DNA of 64,000 bases. It comes from a virus. The translations under genes were made by a program, and so were the position numbers. The notes below the pieces were generated by a model that did no database searches, was not told where the DNA came from, and saw only the letters and a program-made list of their open reading frames with translations. The stretch is from positions 62,001 through 126,000 of IMG/VR virus record IMGVR_UViG_3300027788_000004. The stretch is one strand, 5' to 3'. Shown here in pieces: positions 34,728-42,651 of this stretch (positions are counted from its first letter, which is position 1; each line of letters opens with the position of its first letter).

Positions 34728-36528
34728 TATAGTAAAGAAATTTCAAGATCCTAGCGAAAATGATGATAATAGAATTGTATGGGACTCAGATAAGGTTCAA
34801 CATGCAATCGAAGCTATGGAGAAGGGTTATCAAATTCCAAATGCACCATTTTACGAAGGAGATATAAATTATAGAAAGGGTAATACCGTCTATGATTTTT
34901 CTGATGAGGAAATATCAGAAATTAAAAAGTGTGCAAGGGATATTGTATATTTTGCTAATAACTATTGCCATGCAATGACCGATGAAGGTGTTAGAAAGAT
35001 AACAGTTAGAGATTATCAAGCGGATATGCTTAGACAATATCAACAAAATCGATGGAATGTTTGTTTAGCTGCAAGACAAATTGGTAAAACAATATGTTCA
35101 GGTATTTTTATAGCTTGGTATTCTTTATTTAATTTTGATAAGAATGCGATGATTATGTCTAATAAAGGAGCTACAACAAAAGAGATCCTTATGAAGACTA
35201 AACATATATATGAGAATCTTCCTTTCTTTTTGAAACCAGGTGTTATGAAAAAGGATGTAATGGAGATGAGGTTTGATAATGGCTGTAGAGTTATCGGACA
35301 GAACACAACTAAAACTGGTGGTATATCATTTACTATTCATTTATTATACTTAGATGAGTTTGCTCATATTATGCCTAGTATTATTAACCCTTTTTACGAG
35401 AACGTTTATCCAACGTTATCATCATCTAAGATATCCAGAGTTATCATAACTTCTACGCCTAATGGGTATAATAAGTTCCATGAAATTTATCAAGGAGCTT
35501 CTGAAGGAATTAACGAATATGCACCATTTCGAGTAGATTGGTGGCAAGTTCCTGGTAGAGACGAAGATTGGAAAAAACAGGAAGTTGCTAATTTAGGTTC
35601 TATCGAAGCATTTAATCAACAATATGGTAATCAATTCTTATCGGCATCTGCTTTATTGTTAAGTTCTATTGAAATGAAAAAAATTAAAAATACAGAGAAA
35701 GAATTTGTATTTAGAGAATTCGATGATTTGGATGACTTAGGTTTAGATTATTCTTGTTTAAGATGGGATCCTGATGTGGATGTCGATATGTTAGATGGAA
35801 AACAAGATTTTTATTTATTTTCAATTGATTTGGCAGAGGGTGTAGGTAAAGATTATTCAGTTATCAATATATTCAAAATCGTACCTACTGATCTTAAATT
35901 TCATAGAGATCTTATTTCACCTAGTGATATAACAGATTTTTTTAGGATGGAACAAATAGGTGTGTTTAGATCTAACGTACATTCATTAAAAGATTTTAGT
36001 ATGATTCTATATGAATTATGTGTAAACATCTTTAATCAAGAAAATTTAAGAAATATAATTGAATATAATGCGTTTGGTCAAGAAGTTATAAATAATTTAA
36101 TAGCTTTATATCCTACACGAAACGATTTTGATGAAGAGACTTTAGTAAGGTATGCACACAGAGTTGGTAGTACTATAAAGAAGCCTGGAATAAAGATAAA
36201 TAGAGACAATAAAAGAATACTAACAACTAAGGTTAAAAATTACATAAGAACTAGTAGAGTTATACTTAAAGATAAGAACACTATTAGTGAAGCTTCTATG
36301 TTTTCTAGAAACGAAAATGGCACATATTCTGCACAATCAGGAAATGATGACTTAATGATGACTGTGGTTAATGCAACAAGCTTTTTTGATACCGTTGATT
36401 ATTCTGAAACAGTAGAAGAACTTTTTGATTACATTCCTCAAATATATAAAGATAAAATAGAAGAAACATTAGAGAGGAGTGGAAACCTATCTGGTGATTC
36501 ATTTAACATTTACGACATAATCGACTAG
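34720..36528 (+). CDS. 17: Terminase large subunit (gp17-like)
   Basis: Packaging motor ATPase and headful nuclease. ATPase: Walker A AARQIGKT at residues 117-124, Walker B LLYLDEFAH near 207, coupling motif TSTPNG shortly after. Nuclease: FSIDLAEGVGKDYSV near 365 holds the first catalytic Asp, with further acidic residues downstream. Length 602 against 610 in T4. T4-type headful packaging is expected, so the genome is probably circularly permuted. Confidence 0.95.
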   Translation: MSSIVKKFQDPSENDDNRIVWDSDKVQHAIEAMEKGYQIPNAPFYEGDINYRKGNTVYDFSDEEISEIKKCARDIVYFANNYCHAMTDEGVRKITVRDYQADMLRQYQQNRWNVCLAARQIGKTICSGIFIAWYSLFNFDKNAMIMSNKGATTKEILMKTKHIYENLPFFLKPGVMKKDVMEMRFDNGCRVIGQNTTKTGGISFTIHLLYLDEFAHIMPSIINPFYENVYPTLSSSKISRVIITSTPNGYNKFHEIYQGASEGINEYAPFRVDWWQVPGRDEDWKKQEVANLGSIEAFNQQYGNQFLSASALLLSSIEMKKIKNTEKEFVFREFDDLDDLGLDYSCLRWDPDVDVDMLDGKQDFYLFSIDLAEGVGKDYSVINIFKIVPTDLKFHRDLISPSDITDFFRMEQIGVFRSNVHSLKDFSMILYELCVNIFNQENLRNIIEYNAFGQEVINNLIALYPTRNDFDEETLVRYAHRVGSTIKKPGIKINRDNKRILTTKVKNYIRTSRVILKDKNTISEASMFSRNENGTYSAQSGNDDLMMTVVNATSFFDTVDYSETVEELFDYIPQIYKDKIEETLERSGNLSGDSFNIYDIID

Positions 36529-36549
36529 AATAAAACTATATAGTCGAGA

Positions 36550-36559
36550 GATATATAAT
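36550..36559 (+). promoter_or_regulatory. Late-type promoter GATATATAAT before tail sheath
   Basis: GATATATAAT followed by TAAAATAAAA, 34 bases upstream of the sheath start; one of the best matches to the late consensus. Confidence 0.65.
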
Positions 36560-36583
36560 TAAAATAAAAAAAACTAATTAAAA

Positions 36584-39500
36584 ATGGCTTTACCAGCGAA
36601 TATACAACAATTCAAGTCAAGTGGCGTTTACCGTTTAGAGTTTGATAAGAGTCAACTGATAAACATACCAGCTGAAACTATCAGATTGGTAATTGGTTAT
36701 TCAAATAAAGGACCTTTCAATACACCTATTTTCTGTGAGGATGCTAACTTCTTTAACGAAGTTTATGGCGGAATCGACACTGGATTGGAATTAAAAGGAT
36801 CTTACTTTCATAGATCATGTTTAACTGCTTTAGATAGAGGACCTATCCTTGCGTTAAACTTATGGAACATTACGGAGACCGTTACTGCAGACTTCAGAGC
36901 ATTAAGTGCAGAATCAAATCTTGCAAACAGAGCAGTTAATTCAACTTCTCCAGTTTCAAAATTCTTTAACCAAGATAAATTCTGGTTTATTGATGACGAT
37001 GCAGTAATATCTGCAATCAACACATATCAAGGTACTTGGGATGCACAATCTGCACCTAATGGATCTTCGATATTTAATTTAGCAAATACAGGAAAGAAAA
37101 CAATTTCAGTATTTGTAGTAAAATCCGATATGTCAGGTTACGATGCAACGGCAGAGGTATGGTACGGAACTGGAAAGGTACCTCCATATTTAGATAAATC
37201 AAGTTTAATTTCTGACTTTAATGTTAGAGTACTAATTATTCAAGGAGACTTTAGTAATTACAGCGCGTTAGCAATTGACCCTGTTTATGGAGCATACTTC
37301 GATTCAAAAGGACTTAAATCTACATACACAGATGCATTTGGAAATACAACTGATGGAATAACTGCTTTATTGCAACTTCCTGAAGTTACTGCACTTGCAG
37401 AATACCATGGTTCTTTACTACCAGAATTTGTAGATAAAGACGGAACAAACTTATTTATTGAAGATATAATAAATAACGAAACTTCTAGAACTGGTCTTGT
37501 TTGTGCAATGAACGATGAATGGTTCTACGATAATCCAGCCGGATCTACAAAAATAGTTGATGGTTTACAAATCGACTTAATTGGTCATGGATTGGAAGAA
37601 AATGAACATGGAATCTCAGTAATAGATTTCTTATCTTATTACGGAGCATTAAATGCATATCAACCATACAGACAACGAGTATATAATAATAACTTAGGCC
37701 TCACGGGTGTTACCGGTTCAACTGCATTAAACCCATATATCTTCGAAGGATACAGTGGAGCAGTAGGTGCTTCTCAATTTGAATTAGAGCAATCATCTAC
37801 ATATTCAACTGCTGCAATGGTTGGATGTTACGATATCTTAAATATCTATGGACCTAACCATCCATATGTTTTAGGTGGAACTGCCGGTTCTTATTGGGCA
37901 TCAGGAACTACTGCCGGACAATCTGCATTCGAAACTTTTGCTGGAGCAATAGTTGCAAACAACTCTTATGTAAGTGTAGGTGTTTCAGGTGCTTCTTCTT
38001 CAGCAGCTGCTGCTGGAGCTTCCGGTTATGAAGGTTGGCTACTTGGTGGAACCGCTGCTAGATACTCTTATGCAAAAGTAACATCAGTAACTACAGTATC
38101 TACAGTTAATCAGAAAGATTTACTTAAAATACAAATTGCACACACAGATGAAGCTGCAAATACAGGTATTGCTTTACCAGGTCCAAGTGCTGGAGGATTA
38201 GGTCAATGCTTTACATTAGGTTACAAACAAGGATTTGCTGGAAGTACATGGTTCGCTGCGGTAGGAACTACAAGTTCTGCAGTAAAAATTGAGGTTATTC
38301 CAAGCATTAACTATTGTGTTAATCCGGTTGGAATAGGCGCTTCTCATAATACAATGTATGGAGGTCCTGCTTCTCAATTAGGAGTAGATACAACTTCTGG
38401 AACTATTACTACTGGAGATAAAATACAAGGTATCAATACATCTACATGGAACTTTGCTCAAATACAAGCAGTTAATGCATTCGATTTACGAACTGTAGCT
38501 GCTGGACCTACATGGGGTATGGGTGCTGGAGTTGATGGATCGATGGCCGGTGGAGATGCATTTAATGCTTCTTCGGTTAATATGGTACTATCACACCAAG
38601 TTGCAAATGCAAGAGTAATATCTTATTCAGATGAAACTTATTCAACTGGAGCATCTATTGGAATTCTACCAGGAATGACTGGTTTCGTAGATCAATTTCT
38701 TTCGATACCTCAAAACGGTGCAACCGGTGCTACTTATAACGAAACGGTTTCTATTAGTACTTTCACTGGAGATATTAACGAAGTATTCCCTACACCTGCA
38801 AATGCATTAACAGCAGTTAATACAGTTATACTAGGTAATGGAACTACAGGAGGTGCAACAGCATACACTGGAAAAATCGAAGTTGGACAATATCTTGTAA
38901 GAGGTTTTGAAACGGTTGCTGGAAGTGGTGATTACAATAGTAAAATTGATCCTAGAACCGACACAACACGTTTAACTAGAATTAACAAAGCAATTGTTCA
39001 ATCTGGCGCAACACCATATTTTGAAATTACGACGGAAGATCCTATATATGTTTATCCAAATGTATCAGGTAATCCAACAGCGGTTGAAAGATATAAAAGT
39101 TTGAATGGATTTATTTCTAACTATACAGTGAGTGCACTTACAGGTTATACGGTTCCACTTACCGGAACTAAACCTGATGGTTCAAACATACAAATGAATA
39201 AGATTCTCGATGTAATGTATAATACTAACATCGCAGCAACCTTAACAGATAGAGATGCAATTACATTTAGATATATCGTTGATACATTTAATAATGGAAT
39301 TGAACCTTCATCTAAATCAAGGTTATCTAAAATATGTAAAAATAGACAAAATGCATTTGCGATACTTAATGCTCCTTCAATTAAGGAGTTTAAGAATTCA
39401 ACAAATCCATTATTCAAATTGAATTCTACTTCTACATTCAATCCACAATATATAGCAACTGGTGGTAATATGTCACTTAACCCTAGTAATATCTACTCAT

Positions 39501-40159
39501 TACCTGGAATTGCTGATGGAGCTAATTACTGTGGATTCTATACACCAAACCTTAGAATAAGAGAAAACGGTGCTACAAAGTTTGTTCCACCGGCTGCTCA
39601 TATTTCTAACCTATACATCGACAAATACCAAATGGCTTTACCATGGTCGATCGTTGCAGGACCTAGGAGAGGTGTAGTGAGTGGAACAGGAGTTGCAGGT
39701 CTTGAGTATAATTATGATAGAACTGATTTAGATAACGTTGAACCATTTGGACTAAATGCAATTGTTAATAAGAGAGGATTTGGATTAGTGATTAATGCTA
39801 ATCAAACTGCTCAACAAAATGTACAATCTGCATTATCTCAAATTCATGTTAGAGAATTACTTATCTACATTGAAGATGGAATCGCTGAAATTCTTAAGAA
39901 TTACAGATGGGAGTTCAATACTGCACAAAACAGATTAGAAATTAAAACATTATGTGATAACTTCTTATCTCAAATCCTAAACGATGGAGGTCTTTATGAT
40001 TTCCAAAACATTATGGATTCATCTAACAATACATCAGAAGTTATTGATAGTAACATTGGAATTATCGACACTTACGTAGAACCAGTAAGAGGAATGGGTA
40101 TCTTGGTTAATCGAGTAACTATTCTAAAAACCGGTGATATACAAGCTGGAAACTTCTAA
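36584..40159 (+). CDS. 18: Contractile tail sheath protein (gp18-like), unusually long
   Basis: Subunit of the contractile sheath. The N-terminal segment (SSGVYRLEFDKSQ, then VIGYSNKGPFNTP) and the C-terminal domain (WSIVAGPRRG, RGFGLVINANQT, QIHVRELLIYIEDG, RWEFNTAQNR) are typical sheath cores. T4 gp18 has 659 residues; this one has 1191. The extra length lies in the middle, about residues 350-850, and is rich in Ala, Gly, Ser and Thr, which suggests inserted surface domains on the outside of the sheath. The gene has its own late promoter and ends before a stem-loop. Confidence 0.94.
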   Translation: MALPANIQQFKSSGVYRLEFDKSQLINIPAETIRLVIGYSNKGPFNTPIFCEDANFFNEVYGGIDTGLELKGSYFHRSCLTALDRGPILALNLWNITETVTADFRALSAESNLANRAVNSTSPVSKFFNQDKFWFIDDDAVISAINTYQGTWDAQSAPNGSSIFNLANTGKKTISVFVVKSDMSGYDATAEVWYGTGKVPPYLDKSSLISDFNVRVLIIQGDFSNYSALAIDPVYGAYFDSKGLKSTYTDAFGNTTDGITALLQLPEVTALAEYHGSLLPEFVDKDGTNLFIEDIINNETSRTGLVCAMNDEWFYDNPAGSTKIVDGLQIDLIGHGLEENEHGISVIDFLSYYGALNAYQPYRQRVYNNNLGLTGVTGSTALNPYIFEGYSGAVGASQFELEQSSTYSTAAMVGCYDILNIYGPNHPYVLGGTAGSYWASGTTAGQSAFETFAGAIVANNSYVSVGVSGASSSAAAAGASGYEGWLLGGTAARYSYAKVTSVTTVSTVNQKDLLKIQIAHTDEAANTGIALPGPSAGGLGQCFTLGYKQGFAGSTWFAAVGTTSSAVKIEVIPSINYCVNPVGIGASHNTMYGGPASQLGVDTTSGTITTGDKIQGINTSTWNFAQIQAVNAFDLRTVAAGPTWGMGAGVDGSMAGGDAFNASSVNMVLSHQVANARVISYSDETYSTGASIGILPGMTGFVDQFLSIPQNGATGATYNETVSISTFTGDINEVFPTPANALTAVNTVILGNGTTGGATAYTGKIEVGQYLVRGFETVAGSGDYNSKIDPRTDTTRLTRINKAIVQSGATPYFEITTEDPIYVYPNVSGNPTAVERYKSLNGFISNYTVSALTGYTVPLTGTKPDGSNIQMNKILDVMYNTNIAATLTDRDAITFRYIVDTFNNGIEPSSKSRLSKICKNRQNAFAILNAPSIKEFKNSTNPLFKLNSTSTFNPQYIATGGNMSLNPSNIYSLPGIADGANYCGFYTPNLRIRENGATKFVPPAAHISNLYIDKYQMALPWSIVAGPRRGVVSGTGVAGLEYNYDRTDLDNVEPFGLNAIVNKRGFGLVINANQTAQQNVQSALSQIHVRELLIYIEDGIAEILKNYRWEFNTAQNRLEIKTLCDNFLSQILNDGGLYDFQNIMDSSNNTSEVIDSNIGIIDTYVEPVRGMGILVNRVTILKTGDIQAGNF

Positions 40160-40170
40160 AAAATAATTTT

Positions 40171-40209
40171 CGAGATTCTTAAGGAGAGCAATCTCCTTAA
40201 GAAATCTTG
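40171..40209 (+). other. Stem-loop between sheath and tube genes
   Basis: CTTAAGGAGA/TCTCCTTAAG stem extended by flanking pairs with one bulge, closed by a GCAA (GNRA) tetraloop. There is no T-run after it on the + strand, so it does not look like a normal terminator. It could be an RNA processing or stability element in the gap between sheath and tube. Confidence 0.6.
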
Positions 40210-40217
40210 AGATTAGA

Positions 40218-40226
40218 GATATATAA
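40218..40226 (+). promoter_or_regulatory. Late-type promoter GATATATAA before tail tube
   Basis: GATATATAA at 40218-40226, 48 bases before the tail tube start. Confidence 0.6.
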
Positions 40227-40265
40227 ATTATAATAAATAAAGAAAACAAACAAAAGATATAAATT

Positions 40266-40823
40266 ATGCCTGGATTACCACACTTTACAAATAGTTTAGC
40301 GGCTACTAAGTATTACGAACCATTTTATCAGAACTTGTTCGAAGTTAGTATCCTTCCTCCTTCTGCAGTTTCTGGAGGAGAAATTCTACTAGAGCATGTA
40401 AGAAAAATTGGTGGACTTACCAATGAAAAAATGGAAGCTGTAGTTGAACAAAAATATAAGTTCGCTACTAGATCTTATGCGAAATCTGCACCAGATTCTA
40501 CTACAGTAGATTTGGCTATTGGATTTAGTTTGAACCTTAACGATGCAAACGAATTATACGTTTACAAAACTCTGAGAGATTGGAATAGACTTATCTATAA
40601 CAATTTAACGGGTGAACAAGGTCTTAAAAAAGATTATGTAGGAACTATCGTTGTTTCAAATTATAATAGAGCAGGCGATATATTCTGGCAAAGAACCTTT
40701 TATGGTTGCTTCCCTACTGGCTCCGAAATGGCCGCTGCAGCAGAGCTGAGTTACGACACAGCTGAACCAGCTGAGTTGGAAATGACATGGAGAGCGGATT
40801 GGTGGTCAGAAGATATGGTTTAA
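40266..40823 (+). CDS. 19: Tail tube protein (gp19-like)
   Basis: Forms the inner tube inside the sheath. Length 185 against 163 in T4. Recognisable are the N-terminal NLFEVSILPP strand, the conserved basic/aromatic YKFATRSYAK region, LRDWNRLIYN and the C-terminal FWQRTFYGCFPTGSE followed by LEMTWRADWW, all typical for T4-type tubes. It is a single late unit with a promoter before it and a strong terminator after it. Confidence 0.94.
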   Translation: MPGLPHFTNSLAATKYYEPFYQNLFEVSILPPSAVSGGEILLEHVRKIGGLTNEKMEAVVEQKYKFATRSYAKSAPDSTTVDLAIGFSLNLNDANELYVYKTLRDWNRLIYNNLTGEQGLKKDYVGTIVVSNYNRAGDIFWQRTFYGCFPTGSEMAAAAELSYDTAEPAELEMTWRADWWSEDMV

Positions 40824-40856
40824 TTGCTTCAATTTTAACTCCTTAATATAACCCAT

Positions 40857-40895
40857 AAAGGTACTCATTATAATAATGGGTACCTTTTGTTGTTT
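40857..40895 (+). terminator. Strong Rho-independent terminator after tail tube
   Basis: Fourteen-bp stem (40857-40870 with 40874-40887, one G-T pair) with a 3-base loop, followed by TGTTGTTT. It closes the sheath/tube unit. Confidence 0.9.
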
Positions 40896-40918
40896 GTATG
40901 GTACATATAAGATCAATA

Positions 40919-40947
40919 GATACACCATCTATAATAGTACATATAAA
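40919..40947 (+). promoter_or_regulatory. ECF-type promoter, variant (GATAC-N16-CATATAAA), in a 227-base non-coding gap
   Basis: GATAC (one mismatch) at 40919-40923, 16 bases, CATATAAA at 40940-40947. The gap 40824-41050 holds only the tube terminator, this site and a late-type box; no gene is seen. The CATATAAATA also contains the exact T4 late box TATAAATA at 40942-40949. Confidence 0.4.
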
Positions 40948-41024
40948 TACTTAATACAAATATGCACATTACTCAACATACTATATATGATTCAAATCTG
41001 CTGTAAATTACTCGATGGATCTTA

Positions 41025-41034
41025 GATATATAAT
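41025..41034 (+). promoter_or_regulatory. Late-type promoter GATATATAAT
   Basis: GATATATAAT 26 bases before the next start codon; drives the gp26 block. Confidence 0.55.
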
Positions 41035-41050
41035 CTAATACTACTATAAT

Positions 41051-41326
41051 ATGTTAATACAAAAAAATAATTTCATTATGGCAAGGGACAAAAAAATCCA
41101 AGTCCTTCTTAATGGAGATGATGAACTAAGATTAAATAGAATAATAACGTCGGCTTCGATGCATACCGGTAGATTGATCGCAACGTCGACATACGTTAGA
41201 GACTTAATTTTACATCATATTCAAAATTACGAAGGCGAACAAAAATCGTTCGTTAACGAACACGTTAAAAAAATCTTAAAAGATTTCAAATCAAAAACAA
41301 ACCTAAAAACTACAAACAATGAGTAA
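41051..41326 (+). CDS. Small protein with ribbon-helix-helix-like pattern
   Basis: A 91-residue basic protein. The strand KKIQVLLNGDDE followed by two helices (ELRLNRIITSASM and TSTYVRDLILHHI) resembles a ribbon-helix-helix DNA-binding domain; this is pattern-based inference. An internal ATG at 41078 (MARDKK) just before the strand may be the true start. The stop overlaps the gp26-like start by 8 bases. It might regulate late tail genes. Confidence 0.65.
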   Translation: MLIQKNNFIMARDKKIQVLLNGDDELRLNRIITSASMHTGRLIATSTYVRDLILHHIQNYEGEQKSFVNEHVKKILKDFKSKTNLKTTNNE

Positions 41327-42338
41327 AGAAAACGAAAACAATTTCGAAGATGCCGCTAAAAAGGCACTAACCGAAAAAGAATCTGAAAGCGGATTGTTTA
41401 ATAAAGCTGCAGAAGAGACAGAAAAAAACAATCCAGTTACTGCTGGTGAAGCTGCACCAACTACATTGGGTAAAAGCTCTGATTGGCAAAAAAAGAACGA
41501 AGATCATGGTGAAGAATATAAAATGGGATGGCATATTGTAAATCCTGCAGGTTTTCCATCTAAAGGAGTCTTTTATCCAGAAGGAACTAAAGTTTCTATT
41601 AGACCAGCTACCGTTAAGGAGATTAGACAATTTTCTATTGTACAAGATGATGATCCATTTTCGATAGATGAGGCGATGAATCATATCATGTCTTCATGTG
41701 TAAATGTTAATATACCTGGAAAAATTTCTAACTTTAAGGATTTGTTAGAGGAAGATAGAATACATGCAGTTTTATCTGTTAGAGAATTGACTTTCGTTAA
41801 AGGTGAAAATAAACTAAACGTTCCTTGTGAATGTGAAGAATGTGGAGCTGCTAATGGAATAGACTTCTCTAATGAAAATTTAAGACCTGGAGAGGTTGAT
41901 GATAAAATCATGAAGTATTTTGATTATGATACTAAGGAATTTAATGTACTAACTAAAAGTTCTGGAGGTTTAAGACTTAGACCACCGACAATTGGTGTTA
42001 TGAGAGTTATTACGAAATATATCCAAGACAGAACACAAACACCAGGTCAACGAAAAAAGTTAGATCAAGGATTCGTTAAGATTTTGCCATATATCGTAGA
42101 ATCTTGGAGAGGCTTTAATACCGAAAAGATACAAGAGTTAGAAGTAGAATTTCAACGTTGGGATGCAACTAAGTATTCAACGTATTTCTCATTAGTAGAT
42201 ATGATAAGAGTTGGGGTAGATGAAAAAGTGCACTCAACTTGCACGACTTGTGGAGCGGAGATCCATGCACCAATATCATTTCCCAGAGGAATCAAGTCTC
42301 TTTTCGTTGTTTCAGATATCGCTGGAGAACTACTTTAA
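41319..42338 (+). CDS. 26: Baseplate hub assembly protein (gp26-like) with zinc fingers
   Basis: Related to the T4 baseplate protein family of gp26 (208 residues). The core GFPSKGVFYPEGTKVSIRP and the following helical segment (SIDEAMNHIMSSCV) are typical of this family. Two cysteine pairs, CECEEC near residue 171 and CTTC near 311, suggest a zinc-binding site made of distant knuckles. The N-terminal 70 residues are acidic and low-complexity, absent in T4. The 3' end overlaps another frame that carries a conserved helical module. Confidence 0.75.
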   Translation: MSKENENNFEDAAKKALTEKESESGLFNKAAEETEKNNPVTAGEAAPTTLGKSSDWQKKNEDHGEEYKMGWHIVNPAGFPSKGVFYPEGTKVSIRPATVKEIRQFSIVQDDDPFSIDEAMNHIMSSCVNVNIPGKISNFKDLLEEDRIHAVLSVRELTFVKGENKLNVPCECEECGAANGIDFSNENLRPGEVDDKIMKYFDYDTKEFNVLTKSSGGLRLRPPTIGVMRVITKYIQDRTQTPGQRKKLDQGFVKILPYIVESWRGFNTEKIQELEVEFQRWDATKYSTYFSLVDMIRVGVDEKVHSTCTTCGAEIHAPISFPRGIKSLFVVSDIAGELL

Positions 42339-42639
42339 GACCATTACTCAACTGTTATATCACTTGAGATTACAACCAAGTGAAGTCATGGTAATGCCGT
42401 ATTATGAATATGAATATATACTACAGAATCTAATAGATATATTAGAGAAAAAGAAAGATGCAGAAGAAGGACAAGGTGAACAACAGAAAGAAGAACAGAG
42501 CTCTATGATGGCTAAATCAAGGTCTATGATGCCAAGCAATATGCCACAAGGTGGTAATATGTCTAGCGGAAGTATGCCTAAAATGCCTAATATGAGTTCA
42601 CCTTCATTCCCATCGATGCCTTCTAACTTAAAAATATAG
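42307..42639 (+). CDS. Hub assembly / tail chaperone-like protein overlapping gp26 in +1 frame (gp51-like position)
   Basis: The segment ISLENYFKTITQLLYHLRL with MPYYEYEYILQNL after it resembles the short helical module found after gp26 in other T4-like phages. The frame has no suitable ATG before this module: the upstream ATGs at 42220 and 42265 lie in the zinc-finger coding of gp26 and read as nonsense. I chose TTG at 42307, giving about 110 residues and a 32-base overlap. The alternative is +1 frameshifting from gp26 near CTCTTTTCG or at its CTT-TAA stop. The C-terminal 50 residues are Met/Ser/Pro-rich and probably disordered. Confidence 0.6.
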   Translation: MFQISLENYFKTITQLLYHLRLQPSEVMVMPYYEYEYILQNLIDILEKKKDAEEGQGEQQKEEQSSMMAKSRSMMPSNMPQGGNMSSGSMPKMPNMSSPSFPSMPSNLKI

Positions 42640-42651
42640 TATAATGACTAA

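Noticed and set aside
42220-42306. ATG starts at 42220 and 42265 for the frame overlapping gp26
   Set aside because: They would translate the antiregister of the gp26 zinc finger (Arg/Cys/His-rich nonsense); the protein-like pattern starts only around 42307.
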